A stretch of DNA of 64,000 bases from an uncultured Oscillospiraceae bacterium. GTDB lineage: Bacteria > Bacillota > Clostridia > Oscillospirales > Acutalibacteraceae. A program made the position numbers and the translations under genes. Shown here in pieces: positions 43,918-52,729 of this stretch. The notes beneath the pieces are model-generated. The model worked only from the letters and a program-made list of their open reading frames with translations. It was not told the origin of the DNA and did no database searches. Within the stretch, counting starts at the first letter, position 1. Each line of letters opens with the position of its first letter. The stretch lies in NCBI GenBank assembly GCA_900555015.1, contig USJL01000006.1, positions 8,903 to 72,902 of the forward strand, written 5' to 3'.

Positions 43918-44565
43918 ATGAGAATTTTACTTGCCGAAGATGAAATTGAACTTTCAAATGCTCTTGTTACTATTTTAAAGCATAACAATTATTCGGTTGA
44001 TGCTGTTTATAACGGCAGAGACGCTGTTGATTATATTGAAACAGGCGTTTATGATTGTGCCGTTTTAGATGTTATGATGCCCGTTATGGATGGAATATCG
44101 GCACTTAAAGAAATCAGAAATAAAAAAATTGATATTCCCGTACTGATATTAACGGCTAAAAGTGAAATTGACGATAAAGTATACGGCTTAGACAGCGGAG
44201 CAAATGATTATTTAACAAAGCCGTTTGCTACAAAAGAATTGCTTGCAAGACTTCGCGTGCTTACCCGTAAATCAAATTCTGATTTAGGTAATGAAATCGT
44301 TTTTTCAAATATGCACCTTGACCGTGAAGATTTTAAATTATCAGTAGGTAATAATGTTTTAAGGCTTAATAACAAGGAATTTCAAATGCTTGAAATGTTT
44401 ATGCAAAATCCCAATAAAGTTATTTCGGTAGACATGTTTATGGAAAAAATATGGGGCTTTGATTCAGATTCTGAAATTAATGTGGTTTGGGTTTATATTT
44501 CAAATTTGCGTAAAAAACTTGCTTCAGTTAACGCAAAGTTAAAATTAAAGTTTCTCGTAATTTAG
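43918..44565 (+). CDS. OmpR-family response regulator with a 3' frameshift
   Basis: The protein has a receiver domain (about 1-115) with phospho-acceptor Asp51 in VLDVMMP, Thr79 and Lys101, then a winged helix ending YISNLRKKL. The last residues should form the wing. As read, the frame ends after AKLKLKFLVI. Shifting the frame at 44534-44538, as if one A were missing from GCAAAG, restores a VKIKVSRNLGYYLEKTDD tail. Its stop at 44592-44594 overlaps the kinase start, as in intact operons. It may be a true mutation, phase variation, weak -1 frameshifting or a sequence error. Start ATG 43918 follows GAGGTGAT. Confidence 0.88.
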   Translation: MRILLAEDEIELSNALVTILKHNNYSVDAVYNGRDAVDYIETGVYDCAVLDVMMPVMDGISALKEIRNKKIDIPVLILTAKSEIDDKVYGLDSGANDYLTKPFATKELLARLRVLTRKSNSDLGNEIVFSNMHLDREDFKLSVGNNVLRLNNKEFQMLEMFMQNPNKVISVDMFMEKIWGFDSDSEINVVWVYISNLRKKLASVNAKLKLKFLVI

Positions 44566-44586
44566 GCTATTATTTGGAGAAAACAG

Positions 44587-45849
44587 ATGATTAAAAAGTT
44601 ACAAAAGAAAATTATTACTATCACAATGGTGTCTGTTTTAATTGTTCTTTCTGTCATTTTAGGCGTTATTGATATTGTTAATTTTGAAAATGTTAAGTCA
44701 AGCAATGACAATGTTATTAAAATAATTGCCGATAATAACGGTGTATTGCCAGATAGTCATCAAGACAAACCCGATAATAATTTACCGCCGGCAGATGACG
44801 ATACAATTAAAAAAGATAATGTTGAGCATAAAATGCCTTCTCCGGAAACACCGTTTGACACACGATATTTTGTTGTTTTTCTTGACAGCGAAAACAATAT
44901 AACAAGTGTTAATTTAAGCAAAATCGCATCGGTTTCAGAGGATGAAGCCGAGAAATATGCAGAATCGATTATAAAAACAGGCAAAACAAACGGATTAAAA
45001 GACAATTTTAATTATAAATCGGTTAGTGCCGATGATTATAAAATGATTGTTTTTGTTGATTGTTCTAAAGAATTAAATACTTATTATTCGTTTTTAATTT
45101 CAGGATTTTCAATTTCAGCCTTGGGTGTTATACTTGTATTTGTTTTATCTGTTTTTCTTTCTAAAATTGCTATTAAGCCAATAGAAACAGGTTACGAGAA
45201 ACAAAAGCAGTTTATTACAGATGCAAGCCATGAATTGAAAACGCCGCTTACTGTTATAGACGCAAATACTGAAATTATTGAAATGGAAAACGGCGAGTCG
45301 CAGTGGACAAAAAGTATAAAAAGTCAAACTTCAAGGCTTGCCAAATTAACCGAAGGCTTGGTAACATTAGCACAAATGGATGAAAGCGGAAACAAATTAC
45401 AACAAGATACTTTTGATTTATCCGAACTTTGTAATGAAATTTGCTATTCTTTTGAACCTTTGGCAAAATCGGGCGGTAAAACTTTTGATTTTAAAATTCA
45501 AAATGATGTGAAATATAAAGGCAATGAAGATTCAATTAACAGAATGTTTTCTGTTTTGCTTGAAAATGCATTTAAATATTCAGATGATAACGGCAAAATT
45601 TCATTTATAATGAGTAAATCAAATAAAAAAATAAAAATCAGAGTTTATAATTCTGTTGTTCATATTGAAAAAGGAGAACATAACGAATTTTTTGAGCGGT
45701 TTTACAGAGCAGACGGTTCGCGTAATTCAAAAACAGGAGGTTTTGGAATTGGACTTTCTGTAGTATACGAAACAGTAAATGCTCATAAAGGCAAAATCGT
45801 TTGTATTAGCAACGATGAAAATTCAGTTGAATTTAACATAACGTTATAA
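44587..45849 (+). CDS. Sensor histidine kinase
   Basis: The 420-residue kinase has a first membrane segment (about 10-32), an extracellular sensor region of about 135 residues rich in Asp, Pro and Asn at its start, and a second segment (about 165-192). The HisKA domain carries phospho-acceptor His215 in DASHELKTPLTV. The ATPase domain has the N box LLENAFKYSDDN and the G box GGFGIGLSVV. The sensor domain resembles no family I know. It pairs with the upstream response regulator. Confidence 0.92.
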   Translation: MIKKLQKKIITITMVSVLIVLSVILGVIDIVNFENVKSSNDNVIKIIADNNGVLPDSHQDKPDNNLPPADDDTIKKDNVEHKMPSPETPFDTRYFVVFLDSENNITSVNLSKIASVSEDEAEKYAESIIKTGKTNGLKDNFNYKSVSADDYKMIVFVDCSKELNTYYSFLISGFSISALGVILVFVLSVFLSKIAIKPIETGYEKQKQFITDASHELKTPLTVIDANTEIIEMENGESQWTKSIKSQTSRLAKLTEGLVTLAQMDESGNKLQQDTFDLSELCNEICYSFEPLAKSGGKTFDFKIQNDVKYKGNEDSINRMFSVLLENAFKYSDDNGKISFIMSKSNKKIKIRVYNSVVHIEKGEHNEFFERFYRADGSRNSKTGGFGIGLSVVYETVNAHKGKIVCISNDENSVEFNITL

Positions 45850-45855
45850 GATTGA

Positions 45856-45895
45856 GAAACATTTTTGAAAATTTTTCAAAAATGTTTCTTTTTTT
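45856..45895 (+). terminator. Terminator after the histidine kinase
   Basis: A perfect 15-bp stem (45856-45870 with 45874-45888) with a 3-base loop is followed by seven T bases. Confidence 0.85.
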
Positions 45896-45922
45896 AATTT
45901 CATTTTAAGTTAACGGTTTATT
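45893..45922 (+). promoter_or_regulatory. Putative response-regulator operator upstream of the VTC operon
   Basis: This 30-base stretch matches the one upstream of the response regulator (43868-43897) at 25 of 30 positions with no gaps. It keeps the TTTAA-N5-TTT core repeat, the TTA-ACG centre and the TTTATT end. It lies just before the VTC gene, so the two-component system may control this operon as well as itself. Confidence 0.55.
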
Positions 45923-45946
45923 CTTTCAATCAAGGAGGCAGGGAAC

Positions 45947-46651
45947 ATGAATATTAAAAATATTTTTAAACGGTATGAATTAAAATATTTAATTTCAACT
46001 TCAACTTATTTGAACCTAATGAATTATATGGAAAGTTATATGTCAGAAGATGAATACGGCAAAACATTAATTTCAAATATTTATTATGACACTTCCGATT
46101 TTAGACTGATTAGAAATTCTATTGAAAAACCAGACTACAAAGAAAAATTGCGTTTGCGCTGTTATGGAAATGTAACAAGCGATTCAATCGCTTTTATTGA
46201 ACTAAAGAAAAAATATGATTCAGTTGTATATAAAAGGCGTGTGTCAATGAACATTAATTTGGCTGAAATTCAGCTTTTAAATAATTTTAGAACAGCAAAC
46301 AGTCAAATAGAAAAAGAAATTAATTATTTTATGAACTTTTATGATTCATTAGCTCCGAAAATGCTTATAGGATATGAGCGACAGGCATATTTTGATAAAT
46401 CTAATGAAAACTTCAGAGTAACATTCGATAAAAATATTTGTTACAGAGGCTATGATTTGGACTTGAAGAGTGGTTTGTACGGAACCGGTATTTTGCCGGC
46501 AAACACGGTGCTTATGGAAATAAAAACGGCAGATTCTTTGCCTTTGTGGATGACTTCTTTTTTAACTGAAAATAAAATTTATAAAACAACCTTTTCAAAA
46601 TACGGAAAGGCTTATGAAAATAATTTATATAAAAGTGGGGTAGCAGTATGA
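45947..46651 (+). CDS. VTC domain protein (polyphosphate polymerase-like)
   Basis: The 234-residue protein consists of a single VTC/CYTH-type tunnel domain. Basic residues in FKRYELKYL, EKLRLRCYG and KKKYDSVVYKRR fit the positively charged tunnel that binds nucleotide and polyphosphate. The acidic MEIK near the C-terminus fits the metal site. Yeast Vtc4 makes polyphosphate with this fold. Bacterial members are often found beside DUF4956 and CotH genes and their product is not established. It overlaps the DUF4956 gene by 4 bases and starts after AAGGAGG. Confidence 0.82.
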   Translation: MNIKNIFKRYELKYLISTSTYLNLMNYMESYMSEDEYGKTLISNIYYDTSDFRLIRNSIEKPDYKEKLRLRCYGNVTSDSIAFIELKKKYDSVVYKRRVSMNINLAEIQLLNNFRTANSQIEKEINYFMNFYDSLAPKMLIGYERQAYFDKSNENFRVTFDKNICYRGYDLDLKSGLYGTGILPANTVLMEIKTADSLPLWMTSFLTENKIYKTTFSKYGKAYENNLYKSGVAV

Positions 46652-47325
46652 GCAATTTATTTGATTCAATATTCAGCAACGGATTTGATGTTAAAACTTT
46701 TTTAATTACACCTGCGGTGTCATTATGTATCGGTGTATTTATTTCTTTTATTTATTCGTTTAAAACCCGACACAGTAAAAGCTTTCTTGTAACGCTTTCA
46801 ATTTTACCTGCCGTAGTAAGCGTTGTAATTATGATGGTTAACGGTAATTTAGGTGTAGGCGTTGCCGTAGCAGGTGCATTCAGTTTGGTAAGGTTTCGTT
46901 CAGCACCCGGCACATCAAAAGAAATCGGCACAATATTTTTAGCAATGTGTTCAGGTTTAATTGCAGGAATGGGTTATATAGGATATTCAATACTGTTTAC
47001 AATTATTTTGGGTATTGCACTTTTAATTTGTAACTATGTAACAAGTAAACAATGCAAAAATTCGTTAAATAAAAAATTAACAATTACTATACCCGAAAAT
47101 TTAAATTATTCTACGGCATTTAATGATTTGTTTTCTGAATTTTGCATCGACGCTGAATTATTAAGTGCTAAAACAGTAAATTTGGGAAGTATGTTTAAGC
47201 TTTCTTACAATGTTACGCTGAAAAACAATGTAAATGAAAAAGAATTAATTGATGCAATCAGGTGCAGAAACGGTAATTTGGAAGTTTCTCTTTGTACTGA
47301 AAAGGAGGATATTTATGCGTTGTAA
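46648..47325 (+). CDS. DUF4956 membrane protein
   Basis: The 225-residue protein has about four membrane segments in its first 140 residues, then a soluble C-terminal alpha/beta domain. The GVAVAGAFSLVRFRSAPGTSKE stretch (here in two pieces, GVAVAGAFSLVRF and RSAPGTSKE) is the hallmark of DUF4956 proteins. It begins with ATGA inside the VTC gene and overlaps the following lipoprotein gene by 11 bases. The molecular function is unknown. The constant pairing with VTC proteins suggests a partner in polyphosphate or envelope chemistry. Confidence 0.82.
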   Translation: MSNLFDSIFSNGFDVKTFLITPAVSLCIGVFISFIYSFKTRHSKSFLVTLSILPAVVSVVIMMVNGNLGVGVAVAGAFSLVRFRSAPGTSKEIGTIFLAMCSGLIAGMGYIGYSILFTIILGIALLICNYVTSKQCKNSLNKKLTITIPENLNYSTAFNDLFSEFCIDAELLSAKTVNLGSMFKLSYNVTLKNNVNEKELIDAIRCRNGNLEVSLCTEKEDIYAL

Positions 47326-49087
47326 GTTAAAATCTTTTTTGGCTGTTTTAATGTGTTGCGTTTTGGCAATTTCATTGTTTGGATGTTCTCAGTCAAAAAA
47401 TACGTCAAATGAATCTTCGTCAACTGGTGTAACATCCTTAAATCTTGTTGAAGACGATATGTTTACAAAACGAGATTTAAATTGGGAATATGATGAAAAT
47501 TCTGCCGCGAAAATTACACTTGAAGATAATAACATTACTTCAAAAGATACTTCAAATGTAACAGTAAATGACAATACCGTTACTATATCAGAAGACGGTG
47601 TTTATATAATAAGCGGTTCACTAAATGACGGTCAAATTATAGTTGACGCACAGGATGATGATAAAATCCAGCTTGTTTTAAACGGTGTAAATATTAATTC
47701 ATCTTCTTCTGCGGCAATATATATTAAACAGGCTGATAAAGTGTTTATAACACTGGCAGATTCAACCGAAAACACACTTACAAACAGCGGAGAATTTGTT
47801 GCTGTTGATGATAACAATATTGATTCGGTTATTTTTTCTAAAGATGATTTAACTGTAAACGGTTCCGGCTTATTAACAGTCAGCACAGAGTACGGACACG
47901 GAATTGTATCAAAGGATGATATGGTTATTGCTGCAGATATAACCGTTACTGCATCACGTCATGCTCTTTCAGCCAATAATAGTGTAAGAATTGCGTGCGG
48001 AAATATCAATTTAACCGCAGGTAAAGACGGTATAAATGTAGACAGCGAAGACGACGATACAACAGGTTTTATCTATGTAAAAGACGGTAATATCACAGAA
48101 ATTGTTGATGATGACGGCATGCATGCAAATAATGTATTGTTTGTTTCAGGCGGTACTGTTAATATCAAACAATGTTATGAAGGACTTGAAAGTAAAGAAA
48201 TTTTAATAAATGACGGCAATATCAGCATTGTTGCTTTAGATGATGCATTAAATGCTTCATCAGGAAAAAACAGCACATCCGATTCAAACAGTCAGCAGAA
48301 TGTTACTGACAGTGAAAGCGGCGGAAATCCTCCTGAAATTCCAAATTCACAGCAAAATAATGAGGATAATACACCGCCGCAAATGCCTAATGAAAATCAA
48401 AATAACAATAAACAATCTCCACCGGAAAAACCGAATGATTCTGAAAATTCAAACAATGATGCTAATGGAAATAATACAAATAACGAGTCAAATGCACAAT
48501 TACCGTCTAACGGCAATCAAAATAAACCGTCCGGCAATGTACCGAATGAACAACAACCCGGTGGCGGACAGGGAACAGATATGGATTATGACGAGTCTTG
48601 TTCAATAACCGTTAACGGCGGCGTAATAAATATTAATGCAGATGGCGACGGTATTGATTCCAACGGTGATTTATATGTTAACGGCGGTGAAATTTATGTT
48701 TCAGGCCCTTCTAATGACGGAAACGGCGCACTTGATTATTCAGGTACTGCAACAATTACCGGCGGAACAGTTATTGCCGTAGGTGGCAGCGGAATGGCTC
48801 AAAACTTTGGTAATGATTCAACACAATGCTCATTACTTATTAATTTAAGTGAATGGACTCAGGATGACGTTGTTGTTAAAAATTCATCAGGAGAAATTAT
48901 TTTAACTTATGCGGCAAATAAAAAATATGATTCTGTTGTTATCAGCAGCTCTGTTTTAAAGCAAAATGAAACTTACACAGTTAACGGTAAAGAAATAACA
49001 ATAAGCTCGGTTATTTCAAGTAATTCAACGCAAAACAGTATATCCGATGCTGTTAATAATTCAGATTCTGCCGTAAAAAGCAGTTAA
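47315..49087 (+). CDS. Lipoprotein with carbohydrate-binding (DUF4353-like) beta-helix domain
   Basis: The 590-residue exported protein has a lipobox ending FGC at about residue 24. Residues about 60-330 show regular beta-helix-like repeats with NG, DG and GG turns, as in the carbohydrate-binding DUF4353 family. Residues about 335-425 are a low-complexity Asn/Gln/Pro/Ser-rich insert, after which the beta repeats resume. I start at ATG 47315 after AAAGGAGGA rather than in the DUF4956 gene. It forms one operon with VTC and DUF4956. It is probably anchored outside the membrane and binds cell-surface polymers. Confidence 0.8.
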   Translation: MRCKLKSFLAVLMCCVLAISLFGCSQSKNTSNESSSTGVTSLNLVEDDMFTKRDLNWEYDENSAAKITLEDNNITSKDTSNVTVNDNTVTISEDGVYIISGSLNDGQIIVDAQDDDKIQLVLNGVNINSSSSAAIYIKQADKVFITLADSTENTLTNSGEFVAVDDNNIDSVIFSKDDLTVNGSGLLTVSTEYGHGIVSKDDMVIAADITVTASRHALSANNSVRIACGNINLTAGKDGINVDSEDDDTTGFIYVKDGNITEIVDDDGMHANNVLFVSGGTVNIKQCYEGLESKEILINDGNISIVALDDALNASSGKNSTSDSNSQQNVTDSESGGNPPEIPNSQQNNEDNTPPQMPNENQNNNKQSPPEKPNDSENSNNDANGNNTNNESNAQLPSNGNQNKPSGNVPNEQQPGGGQGTDMDYDESCSITVNGGVININADGDGIDSNGDLYVNGGEIYVSGPSNDGNGALDYSGTATITGGTVIAVGGSGMAQNFGNDSTQCSLLINLSEWTQDDVVVKNSSGEIILTYAANKKYDSVVISSSVLKQNETYTVNGKEITISSVISSNSTQNSISDAVNNSDSAVKSS

Positions 49088-49133
49088 CTATATTCGGTTC
49101 AGCTTTAATATTCCTGCCTCTAACATAAATTTG

Positions 49134-49162
49134 TTGACTTTTTATGGGAAACATTATAAAAT
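49134..49162 (+). promoter_or_regulatory. Promoter of the zinc-ribbon membrane protein
   Basis: TTGACT (49134-49139) and TAAAAT (49157-49162) are 17 bases apart, about 30 bases upstream of the start codon. Confidence 0.65.
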
Positions 49163-49192
49163 ATACCTTAGTTATTTATAAGGGGTGTTTAT

Positions 49193-50128
49193 ATGGCAAG
49201 TTGCCCAAATTGCGGTAAAAAGTTGCATTTTTGGAATATTAAAGCTGAATGCAGCGGTTGCGGCGTTTCGATTCCTAACTATAATTGGGTTGAAAGATTG
49301 GAAGAAGATAATATAAATGCAGAAAAGTCTTTTGCTGTATTTAACAGAACGCTTAACAGAATTAAGTATTCTTTGTTTGGCACAAAATTAAGAATCGCCA
49401 GACTTGTATTAACGTTTCTACCTGCATTAGCATTTATTCTCCCTTGGGCTGCGGTTAAAAGTGATGAAAATGCTTTTGCTTTAACTCTCCTTTCTTTTGA
49501 CGGTTCTAAATCGGCAATAGATATGTTGCTTCAGTTATTTAAAAAAATGTCATTGCTTTCTGCAAATATGGGGTTTGAAGGCAGTTCAGGTCCTGTTAAA
49601 TTTATGTTTATAGGATTAATATTCTATTTTGCGTCGGCTTTGTTTATTGTAATTGCTTTTTTCTTAAACATAATTATGTGTAAAAAGCCTAAAACGAAAT
49701 CAACAGTTGTATTTGATGTATTTTCAATCGTATCTTCAGTTGTCGCTGTTGTAATGTTTTCTTTGGCAGGCGGTTTTAATAAGTCATTTGTTGCTTTTTC
49801 ATTTGGCGAATTCAGTGCTTACAATTTCTCATCGGGCTTATCTTGGGGTTACATTCCCGGTATTATTTTGCTTTTGATTGCTATGGGAATTAATATTGCT
49901 GTTGCAGTTGCACCGGCTAAAACAGATGAGCAGCTTGAAAGTGAACGTGTAGCACAGGTTGAAGCTAAAGAAGCAAAGGAAAGAGAAGACGAACTTCGTA
50001 AAATTAAAGAGCGTGAAGAAGCCGCTAAAGCTTACGAAGAAGAGCAAAAACAAATTGTTGCCGAGGCTAAACGTAAAGTTGCTGAAAAGAAAGCAAAGGA
50101 AGAAGCCAAGGCTAAAAAGAAAAAATAA
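49193..50128 (+). CDS. Zinc-ribbon membrane protein with a charged C-terminal coiled coil
   Basis: The 311-residue protein begins with a rubredoxin-like zinc ribbon (CPNCGKKL and CSGCGVS, residues 4-24). Four membrane segments lie between about 68 and 245. The last 65 residues are an Ala/Glu/Lys-rich helix that should form a long coiled coil in the cytoplasm. I do not recognise the family. It has its own promoter and terminator, so it is a single-gene unit. Nothing in the sequence shows an enzymatic activity. Confidence 0.75.
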   Translation: MASCPNCGKKLHFWNIKAECSGCGVSIPNYNWVERLEEDNINAEKSFAVFNRTLNRIKYSLFGTKLRIARLVLTFLPALAFILPWAAVKSDENAFALTLLSFDGSKSAIDMLLQLFKKMSLLSANMGFEGSSGPVKFMFIGLIFYFASALFIVIAFFLNIIMCKKPKTKSTVVFDVFSIVSSVVAVVMFSLAGGFNKSFVAFSFGEFSAYNFSSGLSWGYIPGIILLLIAMGINIAVAVAPAKTDEQLESERVAQVEAKEAKEREDELRKIKEREEAAKAYEEEQKQIVAEAKRKVAEKKAKEEAKAKKKK

Positions 50129-50131
50129 TTT

Positions 50132-50160
50132 AAAAGCGCCTTTTAAGGCGCTTTTTTTTG
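50132..50160 (+). terminator. Intrinsic terminator
   Basis: AAAAGCGCC pairs with GGCGCTTTT, with a small TT/AA extension, and is followed by a run of T bases. Confidence 0.85.
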
Positions 50161-50189
50161 TTGCTAAAATTTAATGTAAATGTTATACT
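50161..50189 (+). promoter_or_regulatory. Promoter of the OYE-type oxidoreductase
   Basis: TTGCTA (50161-50166) and TATACT (50184-50189) have a 17-base spacer, 28 bases upstream of the start codon. Confidence 0.6.
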
Positions 50190-50217
50190 TAATTTATAAT
50201 TAAATGGGGTAGTTTTT

Positions 50218-52290
50218 ATGGATTATAATATGCTTTTTTCTCCGATGAAAATCGGTAACATAGAAATTAAAAACAGAATTGTTATGGCGCCTATGCTTAT
50301 GGGATTCGGTAGATTTAACGGCGACCCAACCGAAAAAATGATGAATTATTATGAAGAACGTGCCAAGGGCGGCACAGGTCTTATCATAACTGAAATTACA
50401 AGGGTTAACGATTTAAGCGGCGCTTCTTCTTTCGGTCAGCTTTCTGTTTCTAAAGACAGAAATATTAAACCTCTTTCACAGCTTGCTTCAAGAATCCATC
50501 GTCACGGTGCAAAAATTTTTGTTGAGCTTCATCATCCCGGCAGGCAAAATGTTAATTTAATGGTTAATACAGTGCCTATTTCCGTTTTGTGCGATAAAAT
50601 TATGCCAAACAATTCATATTCAAAATTGTTGTATGGCTCTGTTGTTCCTCTTGGTAAAAAAATGGTTGAAAAAGATTTGTTTTTTAAAACCGTAGGACCG
50701 AGTAAGTGTAACAGAAGTAAGTTTTCGGAAAGTGCAAACAGGGGACTTTCTGCAAAAGAAATTGAGAAAATCGAAAATCAATTTGCGCAGGGTGCGTTAA
50801 GAGTAAAAAAAGCTGGATGCGACGGCGTTGAGCTTCATGCCAGCCACGGTTATTTGATTCAGCAGTTTTTGTCTCCTGAAACTAACCACAGAACCGATAA
50901 ATACGGCGGTTCTCTTGAAAACAGAATGCGCTTCTTGCTTGAAATAATTGATAAAACACGTGCGCTTTGCGGCAGTGATTTTCCCATTATTGTTCGTTTA
51001 ACTGTTGACGAAATGTATGATAAAATCGGTAAACCGGGTAATGGTTACAACCTTGATGAAGGCTTAAAAATGGCAAAAATTCTTAACGATAAAGGAATTG
51101 ATGCTATTGACGTTTCTTCCGCCGGGTACGATACTTTTAACTATTGGCTTGAACCAACCACATTTGAATGCGGCTGGCGCAAAAATTTAGCCGCAGAAGT
51201 AAAAAAAGTTGTGGATATTCCGGTAATTGCCGCAAATTTGATTCGTTCACCTGAACAGGCTGAAAAACAGCTTCGGGACGGTATTCAGGATTTTGTTTCC
51301 TTGGGCAGACCTCATATTGCAGACCCTCATTGGGCTGAAAAGGTTCAAACTGGTAATGAAAATAAAATTAAACGCTGTATTTGTTGCCTTTATTGTTTTG
51401 AAAGTATGATGGAGGGCGCTTATATAGGTGATAACGGTCATTGTTCCGTTAATCCTTTTGTAGGTAAAGAAGATTTTAAGTTTCCGCAAAACGGCAACGG
51501 CAGAAACGTTGTTATTGTTGGCACAGGCGTTGCCGGACTAACAGCAGCAGAACTTCTTGCAAAGCGAAATTTTAATGTTACCGTGCTTGAAAAAAATTCT
51601 GTTGCCGGCGGTCAAATTAATCTTGCCGATAAGCCCCCTCATAAAGAAAAAATTCATTGGTGTGTTGAAGATTTGCTTGCCAATGTTCTTGATTTGGGTG
51701 TTGATATTAAATATAATACTTTTGCAAATAAATCGGTAATTGACGCATATAATCCTGAAATTGTAATTATTGCCACAGGTGGAAACGCAGTTCATCCACA
51801 GGCATTTTCAGGTGAAAACGTTGTTACGGTAACTGAAATTTTAAATAAATCCGTTGAACCTAAAAATAAAAATATTTGCGTTATCGGTTCAGGTATGACA
51901 GGGCTTGAAACATCGGAACTTCTTTGTTCAAACGGAAATAATGTTACTGTTATTGAAATGGCAGATTCTGTTGCTCCCGGCGCTTGGTTTCAAAATGTTG
52001 ATGATGTTTTGCCTAAGCTGAAGTCTGCAAATACTCGTTTTTTAACTTCAACAAAGTTGGCTTCTGTATGTGAAAGCGGCATTCATGTTACAAATTTAAA
52101 AACAGGTGCAAATTTTAAAATTGATTGCGACCTGGTTGTTCTTTCAATGGGCGTTAAACCCGATAATGTGCTTTATAACGAAATTAAAAACAGTTATAAG
52201 CAGGTATTTAATATAGGTGATTCCCAAAAAACCGGCAGAATTCATAATGCCACGGAAGATGCTTTTAATGCAGTAAAAAATATTAAATAG
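50218..52290 (+). CDS. NADH:flavin oxidoreductase, 2,4-dienoyl-CoA reductase / enoate reductase type
   Basis: The 690-residue protein has an N-terminal FMN-binding Old Yellow Enzyme barrel (about 1-340) with HASHGYLIQQFLSP and GGSLENRMRF. A 4Fe-4S cluster region follows with CICCLYC and HCSVNP. The C-terminal FAD- and NAD(P)-binding domains carry VIVGTGVAGLTAA and VIGSGMTGLETSE. It probably reduces activated C=C bonds in enoates, dienoyl-CoA or bile-acid-like substrates. The true substrate is unknown. It lies immediately upstream of the copper operon but has a separate promoter. Confidence 0.88.
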   Translation: MDYNMLFSPMKIGNIEIKNRIVMAPMLMGFGRFNGDPTEKMMNYYEERAKGGTGLIITEITRVNDLSGASSFGQLSVSKDRNIKPLSQLASRIHRHGAKIFVELHHPGRQNVNLMVNTVPISVLCDKIMPNNSYSKLLYGSVVPLGKKMVEKDLFFKTVGPSKCNRSKFSESANRGLSAKEIEKIENQFAQGALRVKKAGCDGVELHASHGYLIQQFLSPETNHRTDKYGGSLENRMRFLLEIIDKTRALCGSDFPIIVRLTVDEMYDKIGKPGNGYNLDEGLKMAKILNDKGIDAIDVSSAGYDTFNYWLEPTTFECGWRKNLAAEVKKVVDIPVIAANLIRSPEQAEKQLRDGIQDFVSLGRPHIADPHWAEKVQTGNENKIKRCICCLYCFESMMEGAYIGDNGHCSVNPFVGKEDFKFPQNGNGRNVVIVGTGVAGLTAAELLAKRNFNVTVLEKNSVAGGQINLADKPPHKEKIHWCVEDLLANVLDLGVDIKYNTFANKSVIDAYNPEIVIIATGGNAVHPQAFSGENVVTVTEILNKSVEPKNKNICVIGSGMTGLETSELLCSNGNNVTVIEMADSVAPGAWFQNVDDVLPKLKSANTRFLTSTKLASVCESGIHVTNLKTGANFKIDCDLVVLSMGVKPDNVLYNEIKNSYKQVFNIGDSQKTGRIHNATEDAFNAVKNIK

Positions 52291-52294
52291 TGAC

Positions 52295-52346
52295 TTGACA
52301 GATACCCCTGGGGAGTATATAATTTAAATACACCCCGGGGGTATAT
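52295..52346 (+). promoter_or_regulatory. CsoR-controlled copper promoter with two operators
   Basis: TTGACA (52295-52300) and TATAAT (52318-52323) flank a 17-base spacer that is almost entirely a GC-rich ATACCCCTGGGGAGTAT-type palindrome. A second, similar palindrome with CACCCCGGGGG lies at about 52328-52345, downstream of the -10. Both match the known CsoR operator style. Apo-CsoR should block the promoter and copper should release it. Confidence 0.85.
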
Positions 52347-52379
52347 TTTTGCCTTAATTCATATGAAAGGAAGATTACT

Positions 52380-52682
52380 ATGTCAGATTGTTGCTGTGAA
52401 TGTAAAAAAACGAAAAAGCGTGATGAGGCAGAGCATAAAAAATTAATGAATCGTTTAAGCAGAATTGAAGGTCAAATCAGAGGCATTAAAGGTATGGTTG
52501 AAAATGACGCCTACTGCACAGATATTATCAATCAGGTGTCTGCCGTTACCGCCGCTTTAAACGCTTTTAATAAAGAATTGCTTTCCGAGCATATTAAAAC
52601 CTGTGTTGCAAATGATATTAGAGCAGGTAAGGATGAAACTGTGGACGACCTTGTTGCTACTTTGCAAAAATTAATGAAGTAA
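52380..52682 (+). CDS. csoR: CsoR-family copper-sensing repressor
   Basis: The 100-residue all-helical protein is a CsoR/RcnR (DUF156) repressor. NRLSRIEGQIRGIKGM is the DNA-contacting helix. Copper ligands fit Cys in AYCTDI and the His-x3-Cys of EHIKTCV. The N-terminus has an extra four-Cys stretch, CCCECK, which is unusual and may bind metal too. It is preceded by two operator palindromes and followed by the copper ATPase. The SD is AAAGGAAG. Confidence 0.9.
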   Translation: MSDCCCECKKTKKRDEAEHKKLMNRLSRIEGQIRGIKGMVENDAYCTDIINQVSAVTAALNAFNKELLSEHIKTCVANDIRAGKDETVDDLVATLQKLMK

Positions 52683-52729
52683 TTATTTATATATTTATAC
52701 AATTATATTATATGCCCCCTTTATGATAT

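Noticed and set aside
44531-44545. Programmed -1 frameshift as the preferred explanation for the response regulator
   Set aside because: GCAAAG allows only single-tRNA slippage, there is no clear XXXYYYZ heptamer and no stable downstream stem. A deletion or sequence error is more likely.
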